Origin: Methanomassiliicoccaceae archaeon UBA370
Lineage (GTDB): Archaea; Thermoplasmatota; Thermoplasmata; Methanomassiliicoccales; Methanomethylophilaceae
Assembly: GCA_002505345.1 (NCBI GenBank)
Contig: DAUY01000002.1
Location: 1-64,000 of the forward strand
Direction: 5' to 3'
Length of the DNA: 64,000 nt
Below are positions 34,436 to 42,685 of this stretch, in pieces. The position numbers and the translations under genes are program-made. Numbering within the stretch: position 1 is the first letter of the stretch; every line of letters starts with the position of its first letter. The notes under the pieces were generated by a model. It was given only the letters and a program-made list of their open reading frames with translations. It had not been told where the DNA came from and did no database searches.

Positions 34436-35361
34436 AGAAGAACACGGGGATCATGGTGGTCGTAGCATTGGCGGCCCTCATGGTCGGAATAGGGGAGGCC
34501 AGCATCTATTTCGTCAATCCGTATTCCTACGGATCGGAAGTCAGCATAGGCGCTTACGGTGCAGATTACTCGCTGCAGGCCTCTGCCCCGACAGAGTACA
34601 ATGTGATATCATTCGACAATCACGGCGTCTCCCCGGTGGAAGAGCTCATAGTATGCCTGGACGACAGCGGCTACCACATCAGAATAGTGAAGGAGCTGGA
34701 GCTCAGGGGTTTCGAGAACGTGGTTCTTGCAGAGCCCGGGGAGCTTCTGGAATATATGAGCGGCGACGTTTCGGGAAAGGCGATCCTGTTCCCCTTCGGG
34801 CTGTTCCCGGAAGAGATCTACAGCGGCAATGCTTCTGATCCGCTTTTCGCTGATTGGCTGGACGAGGGCGGCTCTATATACTGGTTCGGCTGCTCGGAAA
34901 TCCCGGACGACGCATACCTTTTGCCTTTCGGCCTAGCCGCAGAGAGCTTCAACACCTCTTCGGCCTCCGAAGCCGTCAGCCGCTCGGGCGACATATGCAC
35001 CCAGCTTTGTCTTAGGAGCGACAACGTATACCACGGGCTGAGGTCCGACATCGGGACGCCCCTCGCCTACGTGTCCGAAAGCGGTTACAGCTCGATAACC
35101 GCCATGAAAGCCTCGGAAGGGACCATGGTGTTCATAGCCGGCGACATGGACGACGATTTCGCCTCCGACTGCGCCCAGATAATCGCCGCTGGAATAACCT
35201 ATGCGACGACGGTCCTGGACTATTCCGCAGGAATAGCAGATGGAAGTACCAGCGGCCAATTGACATACAGTGCCAGCGCCGAAGATAACGTAACTGTCTA
35301 CGTTCAGATGGGCGGATACTACACCGTCTACGGACAAAGGTTCCAGTCGGCCTCGGCCTGA
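34432..35361 (+). CDS. Membrane-anchored extracytoplasmic protein paired with GT-C (second copy)
   Basis: 309-residue protein with an N-terminal anchor (GIMVVVALAALMVGIGEASI) and a soluble acidic body predicted outside the cell. Family unknown. It is paralogous to 20450-21460: similar length, the NPY motif just after the anchor (NPYSYG versus NPYHTS), and the shared IY-G-..-DWLDEGGSIYW region. ATG at 34432 overlaps the GT-C stop and is preceded by GAGGAGGG with about 7 nt spacing, whereas ATG at 34426 is too close to that SD. It likely works with the GT-C protein. Confidence 0.7.
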   Translation: MKKNTGIMVVVALAALMVGIGEASIYFVNPYSYGSEVSIGAYGADYSLQASAPTEYNVISFDNHGVSPVEELIVCLDDSGYHIRIVKELELRGFENVVLAEPGELLEYMSGDVSGKAILFPFGLFPEEIYSGNASDPLFADWLDEGGSIYWFGCSEIPDDAYLLPFGLAAESFNTSSASEAVSRSGDICTQLCLRSDNVYHGLRSDIGTPLAYVSESGYSSITAMKASEGTMVFIAGDMDDDFASDCAQIIAAGITYATTVLDYSAGIADGSTSGQLTYSASAEDNVTVYVQMGGYYTVYGQRFQSASA

Positions 35362-35400
35362 TGGCAAATTGTTATTATACAAGGTTCCAATCACCGTCCG

Positions 35401-36015
35401 ATGTCCGCACTGGATACAGTATCTGTACTTTTGTCTCTGGCCGTGGCAGCAATATCGATCTCCAGCACCAATGCGGACTGGATGTGGCTCGCCGTATCCT
35501 TATCGGGGATAGCTCTGGTAATGTATCCCAGGAAATACATGGGAGGCAAAGGGTACAACGGGTTCCTCCTGGCGGCGGCCGCTGTCCCGATGGCCGCACA
35601 GGCGGTCCTCGGAATATACATGAGGTTCGAATGGACATACGATCTCTGGACGGTGTCGCTGATCTTCCAGTCCTGGGCCTGCGTGGTGTACGGTTATATG
35701 CTGGCACTCATAATAGACCAATCGACCGGGATAGTGCTATCCAAGCGCTGGATACTTCTTTTCTCGCTTCTTTTCTCGGTCTCCGTATCCGCGATATATC
35801 TGTTCTTCCAGTTCTCTTCCCTATACTTCCAGGGGGAGCCCGTTTTCAACACGGATTTCCAGGGCTCCGAGATGAACGACATCAGGATATGGATGAACTC
35901 GCAGCTGATGACCCCCCCGTCTGTCGCGGTGCCGGTTTCGATAATCGTAGCGATAGTCATGCGTTTCTGGACCAAGAGAACGGAAAAAGCGGAACTTATG
36001 AAAGGAGGCGCCTGA
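35401..36015 (+). CDS. Multi-pass membrane protein of unknown family
   Basis: 204-residue protein with about five to six hydrophobic segments (LDTVSVLLSLAVAAISI, MWLAVSLSGIALVMY, FLLAAAAVPMAAQAVLG, ILLFSLLFSVSVSAIYLFF, VAVPVSIIVAIVMRF). No motif I can assign. It lies 39 nt after the ectoprotein gene and 1 nt before the YjdF-like gene, and so belongs to the GT-C cassette operon. Confidence 0.65.
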   Translation: MSALDTVSVLLSLAVAAISISSTNADWMWLAVSLSGIALVMYPRKYMGGKGYNGFLLAAAAVPMAAQAVLGIYMRFEWTYDLWTVSLIFQSWACVVYGYMLALIIDQSTGIVLSKRWILLFSLLFSVSVSAIYLFFQFSSLYFQGEPVFNTDFQGSEMNDIRIWMNSQLMTPPSVAVPVSIIVAIVMRFWTKRTEKAELMKGGA

Positions 36016-36016
36016 A

Positions 36017-36673
36017 ATGGACGCTTCCAAAAAAAGCACGATCTCCGATGCGGTGTGCATAATTGCATTCTGCGTGCTTCTGCTGATGACGGTCCGCTCA
36101 TACTTCTTCGAGAACAGGCTGGAGTACCAGCTGAACACCGGTCTCTTCACGGCCCTTTTCTGCCTGGTGCCGATGATATTCCGTCGCGCCAAGATCATGA
36201 CCCTGCCGCTGGTATTCGTGGTCATGATAGAGACGGCGATATTCCTGCACGGTTACGGCGTCCTGTTCATGCAGTACGACGACCTGGTATGGTATGACAC
36301 CGTGACCCACACGGTATCTTCCGTGGTCGTCGGCCTGTGCGTCTTCTATGCGCTCATGGTCGTCGACGGACACGACGAAAAGGTCATGCTGGGCAAGAAG
36401 GGCATGTCGATCTTCATAGTCCTCACGATGCTTGCGCTGAGCGTCTACTGGGAGGTCTTCGAGCTGATAGTGGACATAATTTCAGGCACGAACATGCAGT
36501 ACAGTCCTTTCGACACGATGAGGGACATGCTGTCCAACACCCTCGGCGGGATATTCGTGGCGATCTACGTCAGATGGTTCCTGGGCAGGCATCCGGATTA
36601 CGATGTGGCAAAGGAGTTCAGTCTTCATCCGAAGCTCACGAAGTTCGCCGGACACGCCTATCGGGCGGAATAA
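36017..36673 (+). CDS. YjdF/DUF2238-like membrane protein
   Basis: 218-residue protein with about five transmembrane segments. The segments YDTVTHTVSSVV, YWEVFELIVDI and SPFDTMRDMLSNTLGG place His, Glu and Asp residues in or near the membrane in the order seen in DUF2238/YjdF-type proteins. Function unknown for the family. It is the last gene of the plus-strand cassette that begins with the GT-C gene at 33044, starting 1 nt after the previous stop with an AAAGGAGG SD inside that gene. Confidence 0.6.
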   Translation: MDASKKSTISDAVCIIAFCVLLLMTVRSYFFENRLEYQLNTGLFTALFCLVPMIFRRAKIMTLPLVFVVMIETAIFLHGYGVLFMQYDDLVWYDTVTHTVSSVVVGLCVFYALMVVDGHDEKVMLGKKGMSIFIVLTMLALSVYWEVFELIVDIISGTNMQYSPFDTMRDMLSNTLGGIFVAIYVRWFLGRHPDYDVAKEFSLHPKLTKFAGHAYRAE

Positions 36674-36687
36674 ACTCACCAGTAATT

Positions 36688-36698
36688 AATTTATATGA
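36688..36698 (+). promoter_or_regulatory. TATA box of the rpl7ae operon
   Basis: AATTTATATGAG-like element about 78 nt before the rpl7ae ATG. Transcription should start near 36720, giving a leader of about 50 nt, long for this otherwise leaderless-prone genome. Confidence 0.55.
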
Positions 36699-36770
36699 GC
36701 AACCGATAGCAACCCTGCTCTAAAGAGCCGATGATTGATGAAGGTCATTGACCGGAAAGAGGTAATCTAA

Positions 36771-37136
36771 ATGTCTGTATTTGTAAAGTTTGAGACACCG
36801 AAAGAGCTTTCTGACAAAGCCTACCAGCTCGCGGAGATCGCGAGAGACGGCGGCAAGATCAAGAAAGGAACCAACGAAGTAACGAAAGCCGTAGAGCGCG
36901 GAGACGCGGCACTGGTCGTCATGGCCGTCGACGTCGACCCGCCCGAGATCCTGGCCCACATCCCCGCACTTTGCGAGGAGAGGGGAGTCGCGTACGTTTA
37001 CGTGCCCAGCAAGGCCGAGCTCGGAAACTCGATAGGCCTCGAGAAGCCCACAGCCTCCATCGCCATTATCGACGTAGGCAAAGGCAAACAGCTCTGCGAA
37101 GAGATTGCCCAGGCAGCAAAGAACCTGAAAAAATGA
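36771..37136 (+). CDS. rpl7ae: Ribosomal protein L7Ae
   Basis: 121-residue L7Ae, the kink-turn RNA-binding protein shared by the large ribosomal subunit, box C/D and H/ACA RNPs and archaeal RNase P. Diagnostic stretches are GTNEVTKAVERGDAALVVMA, the RNA-contact region, then AVDVDPPEILAHIPALCEER and VAYVYVPSKAELG. Start ATG at 36771 with AGAGGTA six nt upstream. First gene of the operon rpl7ae-rps28e-rpl24e-ndk, a conserved archaeal order. Confidence 0.97.
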   Translation: MSVFVKFETPKELSDKAYQLAEIARDGGKIKKGTNEVTKAVERGDAALVVMAVDVDPPEILAHIPALCEERGVAYVYVPSKAELGNSIGLEKPTASIAIIDVGKGKQLCEEIAQAAKNLKK

Positions 37137-37148
37137 TGGTGATCTGAA

Positions 37149-37361
37149 ATGGTTGACACTGACAGCATCCCCGCGGAGGTAGTAGAGATTATCGGCCGCA
37201 CCGGGATGACCGGTGAGGCCACCCAGGTCAAAGTCCGCGTACTTGACGGTCGCGACAAGGGAAGGATCATCACCAGGAACATTATGGGTCCTGTCAGGAT
37301 GGGGGACATCCTCATGCTGAGAGAGACCTCGAGAGAAGCCAGGAAACTGGGAATGAGGTGA
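37149..37361 (+). CDS. rps28e: Ribosomal protein S28e
   Basis: 70-residue S28e of the small subunit. It has the conserved GRTGMTGEATQVKVRVL core, GRDKGRIITRNIMGPVR and the C-terminal DILMLRETSREARKL motif. Length matches archaeal S28e. It sits 12 nt after rpl7ae with a GGTGATCTG SD, and 4 nt before rpl24e. Confidence 0.97.
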   Translation: MVDTDSIPAEVVEIIGRTGMTGEATQVKVRVLDGRDKGRIITRNIMGPVRMGDILMLRETSREARKLGMR

Positions 37362-37365
37362 TACG

Positions 37366-37599
37366 TTGGTCGAGATAAGAAAATGCTCGTTCTGCGGCAC
37401 CGAAATAGAGCCCGGTACCGGCAAGATGTATGTGAAGAGGGACGGAACCGTTCTCTTCTTCGACAGCAACAAGTGCTACAAGAACATGGTCGAGCTCAAG
37501 AGGGTCCCCAGAAAGACCGCTTGGACACAGAAGGCCGTGGACGAGAAGGCGGCACGCCTGAAGTTCGAAGAGAAGCGCGCTTCCGAAGAGAAGAAGTGA
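37366..37599 (+). CDS. rpl24e: Ribosomal protein L24e (three-Cys zinc site)
   Basis: 77-residue L24e. The core CSFCGTEIEPGTGKMYVKRD and NKCYKN is typical. Most archaeal L24e proteins have four Cys ligands; here Cys7, Cys10 and Cys37 are present, but the position before the last Cys (usually FCSSKC) reads FDSNKC, so one ligand is Asp. A lysine-rich C-terminal tail extends beyond the core. TTG start at 37366 with AGGTGAT immediately upstream. In operon with rps28e and ndk. Confidence 0.95.
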   Translation: MVEIRKCSFCGTEIEPGTGKMYVKRDGTVLFFDSNKCYKNMVELKRVPRKTAWTQKAVDEKAARLKFEEKRASEEKK

Positions 37600-37603
37600 T
37601 CCC

Positions 37604-38059
37604 ATGGCCGTCGAAAGGACGTACCTGATGGTCAAGCCCGACGGAGTCCAGCGCGGACTCTGCGGCGAGATCGTCTCTCGATTCGAGAAGAAGGGCCTGA
37701 AGATCGTCGCCATGAAGATGATGAAGATCTCCAAGGACACCGCGGAGTTCCACTACGGGGAGCACAAGGGCAAGAAGTTCTTCGACTCCCTGATATCCTA
37801 CATCACCTCCGGCCCCGTGCTGGCGATGGTGCTGGAAGGTGACAACGCCGTGGCGGTCTGCAGGAACCTCATGGGAAAGACGAATCCCCAGGAGTCCGCT
37901 CCCGGAACGATTCGCGGCGACTACTGCATGGTCACTGGCGTGAACATAATCCACGGGTCCGACTCGGTCGAATCGGCCCAGAGGGAGATATCGATCTTCT
38001 TCAGGCCCGATGAGCTCGTCGAGTACAAGCGCGACTCAGACAAGTGGATATACGAGTGA
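37604..38059 (+). CDS. ndk: Nucleoside diphosphate kinase
   Basis: 151-residue NDK, transferring the gamma-phosphate from ATP to nucleoside diphosphates through a phosphohistidine. TYLMVKPDGVQRGLCGEI starts the protein, and the catalytic His lies in NIIHGSDSVESAQREI. Full length for the family. It begins 4 nt after rpl24e; the rpl24e-ndk-infB order is conserved in archaea. Confidence 0.97.
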   Translation: MAVERTYLMVKPDGVQRGLCGEIVSRFEKKGLKIVAMKMMKISKDTAEFHYGEHKGKKFFDSLISYITSGPVLAMVLEGDNAVAVCRNLMGKTNPQESAPGTIRGDYCMVTGVNIIHGSDSVESAQREISIFFRPDELVEYKRDSDKWIYE

Positions 38060-38082
38060 AGAAACCATTTAACTTCAAACTC

Positions 38083-38093
38083 CTTAATATATG
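38083..38093 (+). promoter_or_regulatory. TATA box for infB, placed for a leaderless start
   Basis: CTTAATATATG is centred about 27 nt upstream of the infB ATG at 38115, so the transcript may begin at the start codon. A GGTGGGGGC tract lies between them, but an SD role would need a longer leader. Confidence 0.5.
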
Positions 38094-38114
38094 ACGGTGG
38101 GGGCATGATTTCGA

Positions 38115-39860
38115 ATGGCAATACGGCAACCGGTCGTCAGCGTGCTCGGACACGTTGATCATGGAAAGACGAAGCTTCTGGACAGGATCAGAGGCACGTC
38201 TGTACAGGCCAGAGAGGCCGGTTCGATAACCCAGCATATAGGTGCCACCGAGGTTCCCATTGACCACATATACAAGATGTGCTCCCAGATCCTGGGGAAG
38301 AAGAAATTCGACGTCCCCGGGCTGCTTTTCATAGACACTCCCGGGCACCAGGCGTTCATGACGCTCCGCGCCAGGGGAGGCTCCCTGGCCGACCTGGCCG
38401 TACTGGTCATAGATATAAAGGAAGGCCTGATGCCCCAGACCATCGAGTCCATAAGGATTCTGAGGCAGTTCAAAACCCCGTTCGTGATCGCCATGAACAA
38501 GATCGACACGATACAGGGATGGAACAGCGTCGAAGGCCGCCCGTTCATTCTGGCCGAGAAGGTTCAGCAGGAACGCACGATGGAGGTTTTCAACGACAAG
38601 ATGTACAGTATCATAGGGCAGATGTCCCAGGAGGGGATATCCGCCGACAGGTACGACAGGATCGACGACTTCACCAAGACCGTCGCCCTGGTGCCCATAA
38701 GCGCCAAGGAAGGAGAAGGCATCCAGGACCTCATGCTGGTCCTCATCGGGCTGGCACAGCGCTTCTTGGAGTCCAGACTCGAGAAGAGCGAGGGGCCGGG
38801 GAAGGGCACGATATTGGAGATCAAAGAAGAGAAAGGTCTCGGGAAGACCCTAGACATCATCCTGTATTCGGGCACTCTCTGCCGCGGTGACACGGTTGCG
38901 CTGGGAACAAGGGGCGCCCCGGTCGTCACAAAGATAAAGGCGATACTGAAACCGAAGCCCCTGGACGAAATACGCGACCCCAGGGACAGGTTCGACTCCG
39001 TAAGGGAGCTCAACGCTGCGGCAGGCGTCAAGATCTCATGCCAGAACGTCGAAGGCGTGATCGCCGGCGGGCCGATAATGGTGGTCAAGGGACCCAACGA
39101 CCCGCTTATCGCATCCATAAAAGAAGAGTCGCAGATCAAGGTAGATGTGGTGGAGGCAGGCATAACAATCAAGGCCGACGCCGTCGGGTCCCTGGAAGCT
39201 CTGGCCTTCGAGGCCAAGCAGGCCGGTATCCCGATCAGGAAATACGGCATCGGAGAAATAACCCGCAGGGACATCGTAGAGGCCGCATACGGCGACGTGA
39301 GCAACAGCGTCATCCTAGGATTCAATGTAACGATGTCCAAGGACGCGGAGGCAGAGGTCCAGAACCAGCAGATATCCGTTTTCACGAATCCGATAGTTTA
39401 TCAGCTTATCGACGAATATGTTCTTTGGCGCGACGAGGCCAAGAGGAAGGCTGAAACGGACAAGCGTTCGGAGTTCGCTTTCCCGGCCAAGATATTGCTT
39501 CTGCCCAACTGCACGTTCAGGGTGAGCAAGCCCGCCATAGTGGGCGTCCGCGTCATCGCGGGCAAAATCAGAATAGGTCAGAAACTCGTCTCGTCTTCCG
39601 GCGGGGAGGCCGGAAGGATAAAGAGCATCCACACAGGGGAGGACACGCTCAAGGAGGCATCCCAGGGGGACGAGGTCGCCGTCGGTATCGAAGGCGTAAC
39701 CGCAGGGAGGCAGATCAACGAGGGAGACGTGCTTTACGTGGACCTGCTGGAGTCATCGGTGAAACAGCTCCCCAACATGGATCTCAACAGCGACGAGAAG
39801 GCGGCGATGGAAGAGCTCATCGCCATCAAGAGGAAGGAAGACGTTTTCTGGGGGATGTGA
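38115..39860 (+). CDS. infB: Translation initiation factor aIF5B (IF-2-like)
   Basis: 581-residue GTPase of the eIF5B family, which joins ribosomal subunits and positions initiator tRNA. G1 GHVDHGKTKLLD, G3 DTPGHQAF, G4 NKID and G5 ISAKEGEGI are all present, followed by domains II-IV with the KPAIVGVRVIAGKIRIGQ segment. No intein interrupts the G1 or G3 motifs. Length is usual for archaea. It lies 55 nt after ndk with its own TATA-like element, and its stop overlaps the next gene start. Confidence 0.97.
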   Translation: MAIRQPVVSVLGHVDHGKTKLLDRIRGTSVQAREAGSITQHIGATEVPIDHIYKMCSQILGKKKFDVPGLLFIDTPGHQAFMTLRARGGSLADLAVLVIDIKEGLMPQTIESIRILRQFKTPFVIAMNKIDTIQGWNSVEGRPFILAEKVQQERTMEVFNDKMYSIIGQMSQEGISADRYDRIDDFTKTVALVPISAKEGEGIQDLMLVLIGLAQRFLESRLEKSEGPGKGTILEIKEEKGLGKTLDIILYSGTLCRGDTVALGTRGAPVVTKIKAILKPKPLDEIRDPRDRFDSVRELNAAAGVKISCQNVEGVIAGGPIMVVKGPNDPLIASIKEESQIKVDVVEAGITIKADAVGSLEALAFEAKQAGIPIRKYGIGEITRRDIVEAAYGDVSNSVILGFNVTMSKDAEAEVQNQQISVFTNPIVYQLIDEYVLWRDEAKRKAETDKRSEFAFPAKILLLPNCTFRVSKPAIVGVRVIAGKIRIGQKLVSSSGGEAGRIKSIHTGEDTLKEASQGDEVAVGIEGVTAGRQINEGDVLYVDLLESSVKQLPNMDLNSDEKAAMEELIAIKRKEDVFWGM

Positions 39861-40933
39861 TGTTGAAGCACACGGCCACAAGCGTTCTGAAGAAGGACCC
39901 CAGCGACATATCGGGCGACATCTACGCGTTCCTCGACAACCTCGAGGACTCCATAAACGTCCCTCTCAGTCTGGATTTCAAGTTCAAGTTCATTCTGTTC
40001 TGCGGGATGGGAGGCTCCGCCATCGGCGGGGACATAATCTCGGACTGCGTGGCCGACTCGGCGAGATACCCGATCAAGATACAGCGCTTCCCCGACATAC
40101 CCGAATGGGTGAACGAAGATGTACTGGTCGTCATATCGAGCTATTCGGGGAACACTAAGGAGACCCTCTCGATGTACGAGCAGGCCACGGCCAAGAACGC
40201 CCAGATAATAGTGCTGTCTTCGGGCGGCGAGATATCGGAGCGTGCCAAGGCGAAGGGGGACCCAATAATCAATATCACCCCGGGGCTTCAGCCCAGGTGC
40301 GCACTGGGTTACACGCTGGGCATCATGATCAACGTGATGGACGCTCTGGGCGACCCGTCCACCAAGATCGCGGTCCAGAAGAGCATCCCAAAGCTAAGGA
40401 CGTTGAGGGACGAGCTCTCCAGCGACATAAGCATCGCATGGGAGGTCGCCCGCAGGATAGATGGCAAGGTGCCGATAATCTACTCTACGACGGACATAGC
40501 CTCTTCGGCCCTCAGGTGGAAGAGCCAGATGAACGAAAACTCCAAGATGATGGCTTTCTCCGGATCGATACCGGAGTTCAGCCACAACGAGATCTCCGGA
40601 TGGTCGGAGGGAGAGGTCAGGGAAAAGTGCATGCCCATATTCCTCTACGAAGAGCGGATGAGCAGGTACAAGCGGAACGCCATCAACGCTTCGATCGATA
40701 CCCTGAAATCTTACGGCGTGGAACCTCTGGTGCTGAAGATACGTGGGAAGAGTGTCACGGAGAAGATCATACGGTCGGTGATGATAGGCGACTATGTATC
40801 TCTGTACCTGGCATATATTTCGGGCGTGGACCCCAGCACCGTCGCGTCGATCGACGAGTTCAAATCCCGTCTAACAAAGCTTCTTACGGTCCGCAAGAGG
40901 AGCCGCTCCGCCGGCCCCTCGGGTAAGGCCTGA
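39860..40933 (+). CDS. Bifunctional phosphoglucose/phosphomannose isomerase (second SIS homologue)
   Basis: 357-residue two-SIS-domain protein: FCGMGGSAIGGDIISD near residue 50, VISSYSGNTKETLSMYEQA near 94, SGGEISERAKAKG, and IPEFSHNEISGW with conserved His and Glu. These fit archaeal PGI/PMI closely. ATG at 39860 shares its A with the infB stop (TGATG); GTG at 39857 is possible. Coupling to infB suggests constant expression, unlike the divergent paralogue at 13024-14049 in the glycan cluster. The C-terminal tail is basic. Confidence 0.88.
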   Translation: MLKHTATSVLKKDPSDISGDIYAFLDNLEDSINVPLSLDFKFKFILFCGMGGSAIGGDIISDCVADSARYPIKIQRFPDIPEWVNEDVLVVISSYSGNTKETLSMYEQATAKNAQIIVLSSGGEISERAKAKGDPIINITPGLQPRCALGYTLGIMINVMDALGDPSTKIAVQKSIPKLRTLRDELSSDISIAWEVARRIDGKVPIIYSTTDIASSALRWKSQMNENSKMMAFSGSIPEFSHNEISGWSEGEVREKCMPIFLYEERMSRYKRNAINASIDTLKSYGVEPLVLKIRGKSVTEKIIRSVMIGDYVSLYLAYISGVDPSTVASIDEFKSRLTKLLTVRKRSRSAGPSGKA

Positions 40934-40997
40934 CCTCCGTCCAAGGTCCCAGACTGCGGGACTAGGTCGGTCCCGAGGAAATTTCGTATATAGGAAA

Positions 40998-41008
40998 CTA
41001 TATAAGCA
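40998..41008 (+). promoter_or_regulatory. TATA box of the rps6e-aIF2-gamma operon
   Basis: ACTATATAAGC lies about 39 nt before the rps6e ATG, predicting transcription from about 41029 and a short leader with the SD CAGGTG at 41031-41036. Confidence 0.6.
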
Positions 41009-41041
41009 TTGCTAGGCTAAGGCGGTTCTACAGGTGTTCAA

Positions 41042-41443
41042 ATGGTAGACTTCAAAACTATCGTGAATGACGTTAAGACGGGCAAATCTTACAATGTTGC
41101 CGTGTCGGGCCACCACGCGAACTCTCTGATTGGTAAAAACATCGGAGAGGTCGTAGACGGAATTTTCGTAGGGCTCCCCGGTTACAAGCTTAAGATCACA
41201 GGCGGAAGCGACGGTAACGGTACCCCGATGAGGAAGGACCTCCCCGGCGGGAGGAAGAGAAAGCTCCTTCTTTCGGACGGTCTCGGATTCCACGAGAAAT
41301 ATCCGGGAGAGAGGAAGAGGACCGCAGTCCGCGGTTCCGCGATCTCCGCCGAAATCGTGCAGATCAACATGGCAATCTCAGAGTACGGGCCCAAATCGGT
41401 TGAGGAGACCTTCGCCTCCGGCGGAGCTCCCGCGGAGAAGTGA
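41042..41443 (+). CDS. rps6e: Ribosomal protein S6e
   Basis: 133-residue S6e of the small subunit. The N-terminal beta part has FKTIVNDVKTGKSYNVAVSG and the conserved GLPGYKLKITGGSDGNGTPM, followed by KDLPGGRKRKLLLSDGLGFH and KRTAVRGSAISAEIVQIN. Length fits archaeal S6e, which lacks the long eukaryotic tail. Its stop overlaps the aIF2-gamma start; the rps6e-aIF2-gamma-PIN order is common in archaea. Confidence 0.97.
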   Translation: MVDFKTIVNDVKTGKSYNVAVSGHHANSLIGKNIGEVVDGIFVGLPGYKLKITGGSDGNGTPMRKDLPGGRKRKLLLSDGLGFHEKYPGERKRTAVRGSAISAEIVQINMAISEYGPKSVEETFASGGAPAEK

Positions 41444-42681
41444 TGAAGGTTCCCAGGCAGCCCGAGGCTAACATCGGGATGATCGGTCACGTAGACCACG
41501 GCAAGACCACGCTCACCAAAGCGCTCTCCGGGGACTGGACAGACCGTCACTCGGAAGAGGTGAAGAGAGGTATCTCCATCCGCCTCGGATATGCCGACGT
41601 CGCATTCTACAAATGCCCCCAGTGCCAGGGCGAAGCAGCTTACGGCACTGAGAAGACATGCAAGAACTGCGGCTCCGAGACCGAATTCCTTCAGGCGGTG
41701 TCCTTCGTCGACGCCCCCGGCCACGAGACGCTCATGGCCACGATGCTTTCGGGCGCCGCCCTCATGGACGGCGCGTTGCTTCTGGTGGCCGCCAACGAGC
41801 ACTGCCCGCAGCCCCAGACCAAAGAGCATCTGATGGCCCTCTCGATCATAGGGATCGAGCACATCGTCATAGTTCAGAACAAGATAGACATCGTAACGAA
41901 GGAACAGGCCCTGGAGAACTACAGGGAGATCAAGGCCTTCGTCAAGGGCACGGTCGCCGAGAACGCGCCGATCATCCCCATATCTGCGAACCACGGCGTG
42001 AACATCGACATGCTCATCGAGGCCATCCAGAAGCACATCATACACAAGATCACAAGAGACACGGAGTCCGCCCCGCTGATGCACGTGGCCCGTTCTTTCG
42101 ATATCAACTCGCCGGGTGCCAAACCCAAAGAACTCAGGGGAGGCGTCATTGGAGGCACCCTGATACAGGGGAGGCTGAAGATCGGCGACAGGGTGGAGAT
42201 CGTGCCCGGCAGGAGAGTAGAGGTCGCCGGAAAGATGACCTACGAGAAGATCGCGGCCGACATCATCTCCCTGGAGGCAGGCGGAAGGATGGTCGAAAGC
42301 GTGGAGCCCGGAGGACTGATCGCCATCGGTACCGAGCTGGACCCGTCCATCACCAAATCGGACGGTCTGACCGGAACCATGCTCGGGGCCCCCGGCAATC
42401 TTCCTGCGGTCGTCAGCGATTTCACGATGCAGACTGTCCTTATGGAACGTGTCGTCGGCTCGTCGTCCGAACTCAGCGTCGACGAGATAAAAAGCAACGA
42501 GCCTCTCATGCTCAGCGTGGGCACCGCGACCACCGTAGGCGTGGTGAAGAGCGCAAGAAACGGTTCCGCCGATGTTGTCCTCAAGATACCCGTGTGCGTC
42601 ATGCCAGGTCAGAGGGTCGCAATATCCAGAAGGATCTCCAACAAGTGGAGGCTCATCGGATACGGAATCGTAGAACAGTGA
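41443..42681 (+). CDS. eif2g: Translation initiation factor aIF2 subunit gamma
   Basis: 412-residue GTPase core of aIF2, which carries initiator Met-tRNA to the ribosome. G1 GHVDHGKTTL, G3 DAPGHE, G4 NKIDIV are visible. A zinc knuckle of CPQC and CKNC lies between the switch regions near residues 58-77. Domain II/III carry the PGAKPKELRGGVIGGTL segment. ATG at 41443 overlaps the rps6e TGA; GTG at 41440 is the alternative. Full family length. Confidence 0.97.
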   Translation: MKVPRQPEANIGMIGHVDHGKTTLTKALSGDWTDRHSEEVKRGISIRLGYADVAFYKCPQCQGEAAYGTEKTCKNCGSETEFLQAVSFVDAPGHETLMATMLSGAALMDGALLLVAANEHCPQPQTKEHLMALSIIGIEHIVIVQNKIDIVTKEQALENYREIKAFVKGTVAENAPIIPISANHGVNIDMLIEAIQKHIIHKITRDTESAPLMHVARSFDINSPGAKPKELRGGVIGGTLIQGRLKIGDRVEIVPGRRVEVAGKMTYEKIAADIISLEAGGRMVESVEPGGLIAIGTELDPSITKSDGLTGTMLGAPGNLPAVVSDFTMQTVLMERVVGSSSELSVDEIKSNEPLMLSVGTATTVGVVKSARNGSADVVLKIPVCVMPGQRVAISRRISNKWRLIGYGIVEQ

Positions 42682-42685
42682 GCCT

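Noticed and set aside
40944..40968. Hairpin after the second SIS gene as a terminator
   Set aside because: gtccc-N7-gggac is a 5-bp stem with no T-run after it, too weak to call.
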